Assembly: GCF_001426405.1 (NCBI RefSeq)
Contig: NZ_LMEP01000028.1
Location: 1 to 64,000, forward strand
Length of the DNA: 64,000 nt
From: Streptomyces sp. Root1304
Lineage (GTDB): Bacteria; Actinomycetota; Actinomycetes; Streptomycetales; Streptomycetaceae
Direction: 5' to 3'
The translations under genes and the position numbers were made by a program. Below are positions 50,106-59,838 of the stretch, one piece after another. The number at the start of each line of letters is the position of its first letter. Position 1 is the stretch's first letter. The notes beneath the pieces are model-generated. The model searched no databases. It was not told where the DNA came from and was given only the letters and a program-made list of their open reading frames with translations.

Positions 50106-51914
50106 CTAGTTCACCAGGCGCAGGCGGCGTGCGTCGTCGTCGTACTCCCGGACGAGCACCGAGGACTTCCGGGGGTCGAGCGAGTACCTCCAGGGAATGC
50201 CGTCCGCCACGCACGCGCGCTCCGACGCGGCCTCGTCGAGCACGGACGGGGTCGTGTACAGGAAGCCGCCGTCGACGCTCAGCAGGGCCGCCGTCGACTC
50301 GCAGTGCCTGCCGGTCCCGGTCCGGACGGTGCGCACGACCGGGTCCCCGAGGCCGCCGGGCCGGATGACGACGACGAGCCCGTCGCCCGCGGTCCACACC
50401 TTCCAGAACTCCCGGGGTACCCCGGTGCTCGGCGTCGTGCTCTTGGACACCGGGGAGAACGAGGAGTCGGTCTCCCGCCAGTAGAAGCCCGCGCCACCGA
50501 GATCGGCGTCGGCGCCCAGGGTGAGGTGGTCGGGGAGCCCGCAGTCCTCCGGCGAGGCGCCGGAGGGCGTGCTGCGCGTCACGTGGAAGGCCGAGAGCAC
50601 GATCGTCGGTTCCGTCCGGCTGGTCAGGCCGATCTCGCCCTGGCAGACGGTCGTCCTGGTGGCGGACACGAAGGTGCCCGCGGTCCTGCCGAGCCGGGTG
50701 GAGTTGTGGATCTCCAGCCGCATGGTGAAGGGCACGTCCCGGTCGTACGAGTCGAGGCGCCACACCCCGGTGAACCGCCGGTCCTCCTGGGTGCCGTCCG
50801 AGGGCAGGGCGAAGGACGGCGCGGGCCCCGTCCAGGTGTACGCGACGGTGGCGGCCCCGACGAGGACCGCGGTCAGCAGTTGGCGCCCGGCCCGCAGTCC
50901 GCTGCGGAGCTTCCTGCGCGTCGCCGGGGAGAGCGCCGCCACGGGCGCCGCCACGGAGGCCCGGACCGAGGCCCGTACGGGGGTGCGGACCGGAGCCCGT
51001 ACGGGCCTCGGCGTCGCCCGGATGAAGTCCGCCGCGTCCTCGTCCAGGCGGGCGAGCAGCTCCGGCGGGAGCCAGCTGCCGTCGAGGGCCTTGCGGGTGC
51101 GGGAGACGACCGTCTCCACCGACGGCCGCCCCTCCGGTTCCTTCGTCAGGCAGTCGTGGACCAGTTCCGCGACCGTCTCCGGGACCCCCGCCACGTCCGG
51201 GTCCTCGTAGGCCACGCGGAAGAGGAGGCCGTGGACGCCCGGGTCGCCGTTGCTGAAGGGGGCCCGGCCGGTCGACGCGTAGGCGAGGACCGAGCCCAGG
51301 GAGAAGACGTCGCTCGCCGCCGTGACCTCCTCGCCGCGCACCTGCTCCGGCGACATGAACTCCGGTGAGCCGAGCAGCACTCCGGTGCGGGTGAGGTCGC
51401 TCTCGGAGGAGAGTTCCGTCCGGCGGGCGATGCCGAAGTCGATGACCCGGGGCCCGCCGACGGTCAGCAGGATGTTGGACGGCTTGAGGTCGCGGTGGAC
51501 CAGCCCCGCCTCGTGGATCGCGCGGAGCGCGAGGCCGAGCCGGTGGGCGAGGACGAGCACCGACGCCGCCGGGAGCGGCCCGAGACGGCCCTCGACGGCG
51601 GCGCGCAGCGAAGGGCCGGGGATGTACTCGGTGGCGACCCAGGGGACGGCCGCCTCGGTGTCGGCGTCCAGGACGTGCGCGGTCCACGCGCCGCCGACGA
51701 GCCGCGCCGCCCGCACCTCGCGGTCGAAGCGGCGGCGGAACTCCTCGTCCGCCGCCGCCTCGGCCCGTACGAGCTTCACGGCGAGCGGCCGTCCGTCGTG
51801 CTGTCCTTCGGGCGCCTCGGCCCGGTAGACGACGCCCATGCCGCCCGCGCCGAGCCGGCCGACGAGACGGTAGGGGCCTATGAACGCCGGGTCTTCCGGG
51901 CGGAGTCGGTCCAC
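50106..51914 (-). CDS. Receptor-like Ser/Thr protein kinase (copy 1)
   Basis: 602 residues, GTG start. PknB-type kinase domain at about 12-275: GRLGAGGMGVVY (P-loop), Lys in PLAVKLVRAE, HRDLKPSNILL (catalytic loop), VIDFGIARR (DFG) and GSPEFMSPEQVRG (activation segment). A basic juxtamembrane linker with repeated VRAS/VRTPV units precedes one helix (LLTAVLVGAATVAYTWTG, about 345-362). The outer part (about 380-600) is beta-rich with paired cysteines (TTVCQGEIGL, EDCGLPDHLTL). The kinase at 56315 has a similar outer domain, so the two are paralogues. The ligand is unknown. Confidence 0.94.
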   Translation of the reverse strand: MDRLRPEDPAFIGPYRLVGRLGAGGMGVVYRAEAPEGQHDGRPLAVKLVRAEAAADEEFRRRFDREVRAARLVGGAWTAHVLDADTEAAVPWVATEYIPGPSLRAAVEGRLGPLPAASVLVLAHRLGLALRAIHEAGLVHRDLKPSNILLTVGGPRVIDFGIARRTELSSESDLTRTGVLLGSPEFMSPEQVRGEEVTAASDVFSLGSVLAYASTGRAPFSNGDPGVHGLLFRVAYEDPDVAGVPETVAELVHDCLTKEPEGRPSVETVVSRTRKALDGSWLPPELLARLDEDAADFIRATPRPVRAPVRTPVRASVRASVAAPVAALSPATRRKLRSGLRAGRQLLTAVLVGAATVAYTWTGPAPSFALPSDGTQEDRRFTGVWRLDSYDRDVPFTMRLEIHNSTRLGRTAGTFVSATRTTVCQGEIGLTSRTEPTIVLSAFHVTRSTPSGASPEDCGLPDHLTLGADADLGGAGFYWRETDSSFSPVSKSTTPSTGVPREFWKVWTAGDGLVVVIRPGGLGDPVVRTVRTGTGRHCESTAALLSVDGGFLYTTPSVLDEAASERACVADGIPWRYSLDPRKSSVLVREYDDDARRLRLVN

Positions 51915-51941
51915 CGGCGGATCCTCGCACAGCCCCGTGGG

Positions 51942-52772
51942 TCAGGAGTCCAGCTTCGTGTCCCGGCCGACCTTCTCCCAGGTGGTGAGGTCGGAGCGGA
52001 CCTGGTCCAGGTGCCCGAGGATCGTGTCGATGGAGTCGTCGCCGAGGGCGAGCCGCAGCGGAGTCTCGTCGGCGTCCAGCGCGGCGAGCACCGCCGCCGC
52101 GGCCTTCGCGGGGTCGCCGGCCTGGGTGCCGCCGCCGGTCTCCACGAACGCGCGGGTGGCGCCCACCGTGTCCGCGTAGTCGGCGATGCCCTCACCGCTG
52201 AGGCTGTGGTTGCCGAAGAGGCTGGTGCGGAAGGCGCCCGGCTCCACGATGAGCACCTTGACGCCGAGCGGCCCGACCTCGGCGGCGAGCGCCTCGGACA
52301 TGCCTTCCAGGGCGAACTTGGTCGCGCTGTACGCCCCGAAGCCGGCCATCGACATCTGCCCGCCGACGCTGCTGAGCTGCACGATCGCGCCGGAACGGCG
52401 GGCCCGCATATGGGGCAGGACGGCGCGGGTGAGGGCGGCCGGGCCGAAGACGTGCACGTCGAAGAGGGAGCGCAGTTCGGCGTCGGAGGTCTCCTCGACC
52501 GAACCGACGTGGGTGCGGCCCGCGTTGTTGACGAGGACGTCGATGCGGCCGTGGCGGGCGGCGACCTCGGCGACGACCCGGTCGACGGCGGCCGTGTCGG
52601 TGACGTCCAGGGCGACCGGGTCGACCTGGTCGGGGTGGGCGGCGACCAGGTCGTCGAGGGTCTCGGTGCGGCGGGCGGCGGCGACGACCACGTCCCCGGC
52701 GCCGATCGCAGCCTCGGCGAAGGCGCGCCCGAAGCCGCTGTTGGCACCGGTGATCAGCCAGACCTTGCTCAT
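51942..52772 (-). CDS. Short-chain dehydrogenase/reductase
   Basis: 276-residue classical SDR. NAD(P) motif ITGANSGFGRAFAEAA (about 7-22), NNAGRTHVGSVEE, catalytic Ser in IVQLSSVGGQMS and YSATKFALEG (Tyr-x3-Lys, about 154-163). The substrate is undetermined. It is divergent from a LysR regulator with a 98-bp spacer, the usual arrangement for LysR control of an adjacent gene. It follows closely on the kinase gene (27 bp) on the same strand. Confidence 0.92.
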   Translation of the reverse strand: MSKVWLITGANSGFGRAFAEAAIGAGDVVVAAARRTETLDDLVAAHPDQVDPVALDVTDTAAVDRVVAEVAARHGRIDVLVNNAGRTHVGSVEETSDAELRSLFDVHVFGPAALTRAVLPHMRARRSGAIVQLSSVGGQMSMAGFGAYSATKFALEGMSEALAAEVGPLGVKVLIVEPGAFRTSLFGNHSLSGEGIADYADTVGATRAFVETGGGTQAGDPAKAAAAVLAALDADETPLRLALGDDSIDTILGHLDQVRSDLTTWEKVGRDTKLDS

Positions 52773-52870
52773 GTGCGTACTCCCCGTGTGGTGTTCTGTG
52801 TTTCCGTGCTCAACGAGCCTGTCGCAGAAGGGCGTTGTCCGTCCAAGATCTGTCGTGATAACCCAGGGGC

Positions 52871-53779
52871 ATGACGATCACGGACGTCCACGGCCGGGAA
52901 CTCCGGTACTTCCTCGCGGTCGCGGAGGAGCTGCACTTCACCCGGGCCGCCGAGCGCCTGTACGTGTCGCAGCCCGCGCTCAGCAAGCAGATCCGGTCCC
53001 TGGAGCGGCAGTTGGGGGTGCGGCTCTTCGACCGCGACCGGCGCGGGGTGGCCCTCACCTCCGTCGGTACGGCCCTGGTGCCGCACGCCCGTGCCGCGCT
53101 CGCCGCCTGGCAGGAGGGCCACGAGGCGGTACGGCGGGCCCGGGAGGCCGAGCGGGGCCTGCTGGTGGTCGGGATGAGCACCAGTCCCGGGCGCGGCGGG
53201 CTGCTGCCCGCGATCCGCTCCCGGTTCACCGAGGTGCACCCGGAGGCCGGACTGAAGCTGCGCCAGGTGGGCTGGGAGGACCCGACGGCGGGGCTGGCGG
53301 ACGGCGCGAGCGATGTGGCGTTCGTGTGGCTGCCGCTGTCCGGGGAGGAGCGTTTCCGCTGGGTGGTGGTGGCGACCGAGCCCCGGCTCGTGGCCCTGCC
53401 CGCCTCGCATCCGCTGGCCGCCCGGGACCGCCTGGACTTCGCGGACCTCCTCGACGAGCCCTTCCTCGCGCTGCCGGACACCGGACCCGAGCTGCGGGAC
53501 CACTGGCTGGCGGTGGACTCCCGGGGCGGCCGGCCGCCGGTGGTCGGCGGGGAGATCGCGAGCGCGGACGAGACGTACGAGGCGCTCGTCGACGGCCGGG
53601 GGATCTGTCTGGTCGCGGAGGGCAACGCGCCGCTGCTCGCCCGCGACGGCGTCGTCACCCGCCCCGTCGACGGGATCGCCCCGAGCCGTTTCGCCCTCGC
53701 CTGGCGCGCGGACGACACCCGGCCGCTGGTGAGGGCGTACGCGCGCGCGGCGGAGGCGGGTACGGGGCCGGCGGTGTGA
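52871..53779 (+). CDS. LysR-family transcriptional regulator
   Basis: 302 residues. N-terminal winged helix-turn-helix ELRYFLAVAEELHFTRAAER followed by VSQPALSKQIRSLERQLG (about 29-46), and a two-lobed periplasmic-binding-like effector domain from about 90. Divergent from the SDR gene at 51942, its likely target. No palindromic T-N11-A site was confidently seen in the spacer. Confidence 0.94.
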   Translation: MTITDVHGRELRYFLAVAEELHFTRAAERLYVSQPALSKQIRSLERQLGVRLFDRDRRGVALTSVGTALVPHARAALAAWQEGHEAVRRAREAERGLLVVGMSTSPGRGGLLPAIRSRFTEVHPEAGLKLRQVGWEDPTAGLADGASDVAFVWLPLSGEERFRWVVVATEPRLVALPASHPLAARDRLDFADLLDEPFLALPDTGPELRDHWLAVDSRGGRPPVVGGEIASADETYEALVDGRGICLVAEGNAPLLARDGVVTRPVDGIAPSRFALAWRADDTRPLVRAYARAAEAGTGPAV

Positions 53780-53950
53780 GGAGCCCCGGCCGGGGAGCGG
53801 ACCGTGACGGCGGAGCGACATCCACTGTTCGTACAACCGTTGCCATGACTCGTATGTCTGACTGGTTGTCGTTCGTGCCAAGCGCGTGACGACCGGTCCA
53901 CCGAGGGGGCGAGGTGCCTCCCCTCCTCCGACTGCAGAAACGGGACGTCA

Positions 53951-56230
53951 GTGCACTCTCACCGCCACCGCATCACCGGCCGCCGGCTCGCCGCCGCGGC
54001 CCTCGCCGTCGCCTCCGTCACCGGCGGCCTGGCCGCCCCGGCGTTCGCCGCCCCGGCCACGGGCGTACTCGCCGCGGAGGCCGCGACCGGGACGCAGCAG
54101 CAGGCCCTCGCCAAGCTGCCGCTCGACGCGAGCGTCGTCGGCAACGGCCCGACGGGCTTCCTCTGGATATACCAGGACACCTTCGGCTGGACGCGGTACG
54201 CGGACGGCTCCGTGACCAAGCTGCCCCGGGGCGACGGCGCGGAGCCCGCGTTCTACCACGGCGGTGCCGGGTCGGACGTCGTCGTCATGACGGACCGCGC
54301 CAAGCCGAACGTCTTCACCCTGTACGACATGGGCGCCAAGGACACGGCCCCCGTCGTGATCGACGCGAGCCACCTGGGCTCGGGCTACCACTACTCGGGA
54401 CTGCTCGGCTCCACCGTCGTCATGACCGCCCCGAACTGGGACGGCACCGCCGACATCCGCCTCTTCAGCAACGAGGACGGCCGGACCGTCGACCGGGCGG
54501 TGCGGGGGATCCCCGCGGCGGCGCGCTGGGTCAAGGTCGACATCAGCACGCCGGACACCCTGATCCTCCGCTACGCACCGAACGGCGACGAGAGCGCCTG
54601 GCGCGCAGCCCTGGTGGACGTCGCCTCCGCCACGGTCGTGGAGGACCGGCCCCTGACCGCCTCGAGCCGCTACAGCTTCCAGACCGACACCGCCGTCTCC
54701 GCCACGCACGTCGCCTGGACCGAGGACCCGAGCGCAGGCAACGCGGTCCTGCGGGTCGGGCTGCGCGGGCAGGAGGAGTCCAAGCGCATCCCGCTCGGCC
54801 GCGGCACCGCGCTCACCACCGAGTTCCTGGGTGACTGGGTCCTGTACGGCCTCACCGACGGCAGGGACGCCGACGCGCCCCACCCGCTCAACGCCCTGAC
54901 GGCCCGCTCGCTGAAGGACGACCGGACGGTCAAGCTCCTCGACTTCGTGCGCGAGATCCGCTTCGACGGGGAGGGCGCGCTCCTGGTGGAGGGCGGCACC
55001 GTCGGGCAGGGCGAGGGCCTCTACCGGATCACCGCCGCCCCCGGGGGCGACCCGGTCGTCACGCTCATGGCGAGCACCGGCCGCTCGGTGGTCCTGAACC
55101 TGACCGGCCAGACCGTCCCCGCCTCCGTCGATTTCGGCAAGTCCCCCCTCCCCACGCTGAGCTGGAAGTTCGACCCGGCCGTCAACATCCGCGTGAAGGT
55201 GGTGCTGACCCACAAGGCCTCGGGGCAGACGACGACCCTCCTCAACAAGTACCCGAACGCGGAAGGCCTCGTCGAACTGCCCTGGTACGACCGGTTCGAC
55301 AACCACTCCACCGTCCAACGCGGCGCGTACACATGGCGGATGACGGCCCAGACCGGCTACGGCCTCGGCCCCACCTACGAGCGGAGCGGCAGCCTCACGG
55401 TGGGCGGCCCGCACCTCCCGCACAACTTCACCGACAGAGTCCGCCCCGACCTGCTCGTCAAGTCGCCCACCGGGTACCTGAGCGCCTACGAGACCAACGA
55501 TGTCCTGGCGTACAACGGGCCGGACGCCGAGGTGCCCATGGCGGAGTCGAAGTGGGCCACGACCGGCTGGGGCGTGTACAACCACCTCGTCACCCCCGGC
55601 AACATCGGCGGCGCGCCGCAGGCGGACGTGCTGGGCCGAGACCGGAACGGCGTCCTGTGGCAGCACCTGGGCACCGGCGACAGGAAGAAGCCCTTCGCCC
55701 CCCGGACCCGGGTCGGCACCGGCTGGCAGGCGTACCGGCTGATCACCGGAGGCTCCGACCTCACCGGCGACGGCCGCCCCGACCTGGTCGGGATCGACAA
55801 GGCCGGCGTCCAGTGGCTCCACAAGGGCACCGGCAGCTGGAGCAAGCCCTTCGCGGACCGCGTGAAGATGAGCGCGGGCTGGGGCATCTACAACCTCGTC
55901 ACCGCCACCGGAAACCTGGCCGGCGGGCCCGCCGGCGATCTCGTCGCCCGCGACAAGGACGGCGTCCTCTGGCTCCACCTCGGCCGGGGCGACGGCACCT
56001 TCGCCCCCCGGACCCGTATCAGCGACGGCTGGAACCAGTTCACCGAGATCACCGCCGTGGGCGACCTCGGCAACGACGGCCGCCCGGACCTCATAGCGAG
56101 GAACCCCGCGCACACCACCTACAAGCTCAGGGTCTACAACGGCACGGGCCTGTGGGCGACGCCGCTCAAGGAACTCGGTCCCTACTACTGGAACACCATG
56201 TTCATGGACGAGAGCGACGCCCAGTACTGA
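53951..56230 (+). CDS. Secreted FG-GAP (VCBS-type) repeat protein
   Basis: 759 residues with GTG start. Signal peptide 1-33 (basic start, LAAAALAVASVTGGLAAPA, AFA cleavage). About 55-390 is a propeller-like region; 400-490 an Ig-like part with WRMTAQTGYGLGPTYERSG. From about 495 to 745 come four FG-GAP-like repeats built on DVLGRDRNGVLWQHLGTG, DGRPDLVGIDKAGVQWLHKG, GDLVARDKDGVLWLHLGRG and DGRPDLIARN, typical of integrin-alpha-like surface or exported proteins. No catalytic motif. Flanked by the LysR gene and a convergent kinase. Confidence 0.88.
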   Translation: MHSHRHRITGRRLAAAALAVASVTGGLAAPAFAAPATGVLAAEAATGTQQQALAKLPLDASVVGNGPTGFLWIYQDTFGWTRYADGSVTKLPRGDGAEPAFYHGGAGSDVVVMTDRAKPNVFTLYDMGAKDTAPVVIDASHLGSGYHYSGLLGSTVVMTAPNWDGTADIRLFSNEDGRTVDRAVRGIPAAARWVKVDISTPDTLILRYAPNGDESAWRAALVDVASATVVEDRPLTASSRYSFQTDTAVSATHVAWTEDPSAGNAVLRVGLRGQEESKRIPLGRGTALTTEFLGDWVLYGLTDGRDADAPHPLNALTARSLKDDRTVKLLDFVREIRFDGEGALLVEGGTVGQGEGLYRITAAPGGDPVVTLMASTGRSVVLNLTGQTVPASVDFGKSPLPTLSWKFDPAVNIRVKVVLTHKASGQTTTLLNKYPNAEGLVELPWYDRFDNHSTVQRGAYTWRMTAQTGYGLGPTYERSGSLTVGGPHLPHNFTDRVRPDLLVKSPTGYLSAYETNDVLAYNGPDAEVPMAESKWATTGWGVYNHLVTPGNIGGAPQADVLGRDRNGVLWQHLGTGDRKKPFAPRTRVGTGWQAYRLITGGSDLTGDGRPDLVGIDKAGVQWLHKGTGSWSKPFADRVKMSAGWGIYNLVTATGNLAGGPAGDLVARDKDGVLWLHLGRGDGTFAPRTRISDGWNQFTEITAVGDLGNDGRPDLIARNPAHTTYKLRVYNGTGLWATPLKELGPYYWNTMFMDESDAQY

Positions 56231-56270
56231 CATCCAGTACTGACATCCAGTGACATCCCGCACCGACGAG

Positions 56271-56304
56271 GAGGGCGGGCCCCGGAATCCCGGGGCCCGC
56301 CCTC
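56271..56304. terminator. Bidirectional terminator between FG-GAP and kinase genes
   Basis: Perfect 15-bp arms (gagggcgggccccgg / ccggggcccgccctc) with the loop aatc, between convergent genes. Just before it, cagtactgacatc is repeated in tandem at 56222-56247 and includes the FG-GAP gene's stop codon. Confidence 0.88.
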
Positions 56305-56314
56305 TCGGCTTCGC

Positions 56315-58276
56315 CTACGACCGGCGGTACGCGTTCGGTTCGCCGTCGAGCATCGGGTAGACCAGCAGCCGGTCCTTGCCCTCGAAGGTGTCGACGACCA
56401 GGAACTGGGACAGGCCCTCCTGGCATTCGCGGTCCCAGGCGGTGGTGTCCCGGCTGCGGGGGCCGACGACCAGCATGGAGGTTCCGGCGCCCGCGAGGAC
56501 GGACGTGGTGCCACAGGCCCAGTCCTCGTCGGTGTTCACGCCGTCGACCGTGCGCGGGTAGCCGTCGATGACGCTGAGCACGGGCGCGCCGACCGGGCCC
56601 TGGGTGATCGTGACCTCGGAGGTGAAGCGGCTGTCCGACGCGCCGTAGATCTCCGGTGTGGGGATGCGCGACCAGTGCCCGAGGAAGCGGGCGGGGACGG
56701 CCGCCGGGCCCCGGCGGGCCTTGCGGTAGGTGGTCTTCGTGGTGCCCGAGGACCACTCCAGGACGTCGGGTGAGCGCAGGGTGAGGGTCTGGTGGGCGGC
56801 CGGCACGCAGCGCTGGGCGGGCACGCTGGTGGTCACGTCGGACTCGCCGTAGACGACCTTGTCCTCGTCGGCCGAGACCAGCCGGGAGCGGCCCATGCAC
56901 ATCCGGTTCTCGGTGACCTGGACGTAGACGGCGCTCTTGGAGCCCACGGCGCCCTGGGCGATCTCGATCCGGGCGGTCTCGCGGGGGAACTCGGCCGAGC
57001 CCTGCACGACGCCCTCCCAGGCGCCGAGGAAGGCGGCGGGGACGATCCCGGCGGGCCGGGCGGAGACGTCACCGGCACCGCGGGCCCGGTTCTTCTGGTC
57101 GTCGCTCCCGGTGCCCGGATCGGGCCAGAAGGTGTACGTGAGACCGGCCGCGGCGGCCACGACGAGCGCCGTGATCCCGGCGACCAGCCCGGTACGACGG
57201 CGGCGCGCCGGCCGGGCGGGGCCCTGGGGCGCGGTGGAGGACCCGGCGGGCAGGGGAGTGGGCGGGGTGGGATCACCGGAGCCGCCCGGGGCGACCGAGA
57301 CAGCGTCCATGAGGGCGGGCACGGCGGCCCCGCCCGCACCCGCCACACCGGCCCCGCCCGCCCCGGTCTCCGCCGCCTCCGCCCTGATCTCCGCTTCGAG
57401 CAGCTGCGCCGCGTGCCGTCCCAGCCGCGCCAGGACGTCCGCCGGGAGCCACGGGTCCGGCACCGACAGCGTCTGCGCGATCTCCGTCGCCGACGGCCGC
57501 CCGGCCGGGTCCTTGGCGAGGCAGGCCCGGATCAGCCCGGCCAGTTCGGGCGCCAGGTCCGTCAGGTCGGGCTCGTCGTGGGCGATGCGGAACATGGTGG
57601 CGTGGACGCCGCTGTCCGCCGTCCCGAACGGCGCGCGCCCGGTCGCCGCGTACACGAGCACCGACCCGAGGCAGAAGACGTCCGAGGCGGCGCCGATGTG
57701 CTCGCCCCTGACCTGCTCGGGCGACATGAAGCCGGGGGAGCCGACGACCGCCCCGGTGGTGGTCAGATTGCCGCCGTCGGCGACGGTGTCGACGGCGCGG
57801 GCGATGCCGAAGTCGATGATGCGGGGCCCGTCGACGGTGAGCAGCACGTTGGACGGTTTCAGGTCGCGGTGGACGAGCCCGGCTGCGTGGATGTGTTCGA
57901 GGGCGCGTGCCAGACCGGCGGCGAGGGCCTTCACCGTCACGGGTGGCAGCGGCCCGAACTCGTCGCCGACGACGGTCCGCAGCGACGGCCCCGGTACGTA
58001 GCCGATCGCCACCCACGGCGACGCCGCGTCGGTGTCGGAGCCGAGCACGGGCGCGGTGCCCGTGCCGCCGACCCGTTCCAGGGCGGAGACCTCGCGGGCG
58101 AACCGGCGCCGGAACTCGTCCTGGGCGGCGAGTTCGGCGTGCACCACCTTCACCGCGACCGTCCGTCCGCCGGCCGAGCGCGCCAGGAACACCCGGCCCA
58201 TCCCCCCGACCCCGAGGCGGCCGAGCAGGCGGAACGGGCCGATGGTGGCGGGGTCTTCCGCGGTCAATGGCTCCAC
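56315..58276 (-). CDS. Receptor-like Ser/Thr protein kinase (copy 2)
   Basis: 653 residues from GTG 58276; the frame opens at 58345. Kinase domain at about 10-270: GRLGVGGMGRVF, Lys in TVAVKVVHAE, HRDLKPSNVLL, IIDFGIARAV, GSPGFMSPEQVRG. A Pro/Ala-rich linker precedes one helix (GLVAGITALVVAAAAGLTYT, about 368-387). The outer domain has MCMGRSRLVSADEDKVVYGE and QRCVPAAHQTLTL, paralleling the Cys-containing pattern of the kinase at 50106, then a second outer part with two more cysteines. Likely a duplicated sensor kinase acting on a different signal. Confidence 0.93.
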   Translation of the reverse strand: MEPLTAEDPATIGPFRLLGRLGVGGMGRVFLARSAGGRTVAVKVVHAELAAQDEFRRRFAREVSALERVGGTGTAPVLGSDTDAASPWVAIGYVPGPSLRTVVGDEFGPLPPVTVKALAAGLARALEHIHAAGLVHRDLKPSNVLLTVDGPRIIDFGIARAVDTVADGGNLTTTGAVVGSPGFMSPEQVRGEHIGAASDVFCLGSVLVYAATGRAPFGTADSGVHATMFRIAHDEPDLTDLAPELAGLIRACLAKDPAGRPSATEIAQTLSVPDPWLPADVLARLGRHAAQLLEAEIRAEAAETGAGGAGVAGAGGAAVPALMDAVSVAPGGSGDPTPPTPLPAGSSTAPQGPARPARRRRTGLVAGITALVVAAAAGLTYTFWPDPGTGSDDQKNRARGAGDVSARPAGIVPAAFLGAWEGVVQGSAEFPRETARIEIAQGAVGSKSAVYVQVTENRMCMGRSRLVSADEDKVVYGESDVTTSVPAQRCVPAAHQTLTLRSPDVLEWSSGTTKTTYRKARRGPAAVPARFLGHWSRIPTPEIYGASDSRFTSEVTITQGPVGAPVLSVIDGYPRTVDGVNTDEDWACGTTSVLAGAGTSMLVVGPRSRDTTAWDRECQEGLSQFLVVDTFEGKDRLLVYPMLDGEPNAYRRS

Positions 58277-58302
58277 GTCGTCAGAGCATGCCAGACGGCA
58301 CG

Positions 58303-59838
58303 TCAGCCGTCCCCGCAGATCTTCAGCCCCTTCGGGGTGGCGCACGGCAGGTGGCCGTGGGTGCCGATCACGTCCTGGCCGCGGCCCCGGGTCAGATAGG
58401 TGAGGAAGCTGGAGGTCAGCGAGTCGGCGGGGGGCACGCCCCAGGTGTAGGCGTACTCGATCTCCCGGTACGGGTAGCCCGGGCCGCCGATCTGGTCCAG
58501 GGCGGCCTCGCGGCCGTCGATGGCCACCTTGTGCAGGCCCTTGTGCCCGTCGACGGAGCGGAGATCGGCGTAGCCGAGGGCGCCGGGGAGCTTGGCGACG
58601 GTGGTCAGGACCCGGTCCGTGGAGTCGAGTTCGCAGCGGATCACCTTCGCCTCGGTGTCGTCGACGTTCACGCAGTCCAGGGAGGAGTTGGCGGGTTCGT
58701 TGCGTTCCAGGACCCGGCGCTGGAAGACCTCGCGGGTGCCGGAGTTGGCGTCGCGGCTGATGAGCAGGACCGGCCGGTCCACGCCGGGGACCAGCTGGCT
58801 CCAGTTGGTGATCTCGCCCCGGTAGACGCGGCGGATCTGGTCCAGGGTGAGGTCGTCGACGGGGATGTCGTCGTTGAGGACGAGGGTGAAGAGGGAGACG
58901 GCGACCATGTTCTCCCGCAGCTGGGGGAAGCCGCCCGGCTTGCGCCCGTCGGAGAGGGCGACGACGGCGGGGGAGCCCTTGCCCTGCTTCGCGCCGGCGT
59001 CGGCCAGCGCCCGTATCCCGGAGGTCGAGCCGTGCGGGTCGAGGACGATCGTCGCTCCCGCGCAGTCCTTCTCGTACTGCTTCTTCACCTCGCGGACGAC
59101 GGGGGCGAAGGCGGTGGAGCCGGTGACGGTGAGGGTGCCGGTGGCGCAGCCGATCGGCGGCGGGGTCCGCTCGCGGACGATGATCGCGGCGAGCGCGATC
59201 ACACAGAGGGTGAGGACGACGGTGACGGCCCGCGAGGTGGGGCTGAACCTGCCCGGCTTCTCGTCGGGGGTGGTGCTCCTGTTGCGCTTGACGCGCCCGC
59301 TCGTGAGGCCGTCGATCCTGACCTCCCGGTCGGCGATCCCGCCGGAGAGCTGGACGAGCAGCTTGAAGTACTGCCCGCGTTCGAGGGTCACCCTGGGGAC
59401 GAGGACCGCGTTGCCGTCCCTGCCGAGCTTGGGGGCGCGCTCCAGGTCGTCCCGTACGGAGTCCCAGCCGGCCGGGATGGTGGCGACGACGCCCTGCACG
59501 GTCCGCTCACCGAAGGTGATCTTCAGCCCGTGGGGTGCGGTGTCGGGCCCGTAGTCCTCGGAGCCGATGGTGAGCTCGGCGTCGTTCTCGATGCGGAGGA
59601 GGACGAGCCGGGAGCCGTTGACGGGCGGGACGATGCCCACCACCTCGCCCTCCCGCACGGTCATGACCCCCCGGTCCTGGTGCTCCTCGCGGTGGAGCGG
59701 GGTGTTGAGCTGCACGCGGAAGCCGAGCCGCTTGCGCTGCGGCGAGAACCGGTCGACCCAGACGACGCCGACGGAGACGAGGACGCCGAGGAGCGCCGTC
59801 CCCACGGCGATGACGTTCTCGGCGGTTATCCACTCCAT
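58303..59838 (-). CDS. Membrane protein with C-terminal PstS-like binding domain
   Basis: 511 residues from ATG 59838; the frame opens at 60024 but that start has no support. Order: helix 1 (VIAVGTALLGVLVSVGVVWV, about 9-28), a cytoplasm-side beta-rich domain (about 30-200, with GSRLVLLRIENDAELTIGSE), helix 2 (VTVVLTLCVIALAAIIV, about 212-229), then a phosphate-binding-protein-like domain (TVTGSTAFAPVVREVKKQYE, later GSTSGIRALADAGAKQG and SRDANSGTREVFQRRVL). PstS proteins are usually lipoproteins, not anchored this way. It follows kinase copy 2 on the same strand with a 26-bp gap, so it may be in the same operon and signal system. Confidence 0.85.
   Translation of the reverse strand: MEWITAENVIAVGTALLGVLVSVGVVWVDRFSPQRKRLGFRVQLNTPLHREEHQDRGVMTVREGEVVGIVPPVNGSRLVLLRIENDAELTIGSEDYGPDTAPHGLKITFGERTVQGVVATIPAGWDSVRDDLERAPKLGRDGNAVLVPRVTLERGQYFKLLVQLSGGIADREVRIDGLTSGRVKRNRSTTPDEKPGRFSPTSRAVTVVLTLCVIALAAIIVRERTPPPIGCATGTLTVTGSTAFAPVVREVKKQYEKDCAGATIVLDPHGSTSGIRALADAGAKQGKGSPAVVALSDGRKPGGFPQLRENMVAVSLFTLVLNDDIPVDDLTLDQIRRVYRGEITNWSQLVPGVDRPVLLISRDANSGTREVFQRRVLERNEPANSSLDCVNVDDTEAKVIRCELDSTDRVLTTVAKLPGALGYADLRSVDGHKGLHKVAIDGREAALDQIGGPGYPYREIEYAYTWGVPPADSLTSSFLTYLTRGRGQDVIGTHGHLPCATPKGLKICGDG

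Noticed and set aside
56222..56258. Functional repeat element at the FG-GAP stop codon
   Set aside because: The cagtactgacatc repeats are only two full copies and a remnant; they look like a small duplication beside the terminator.
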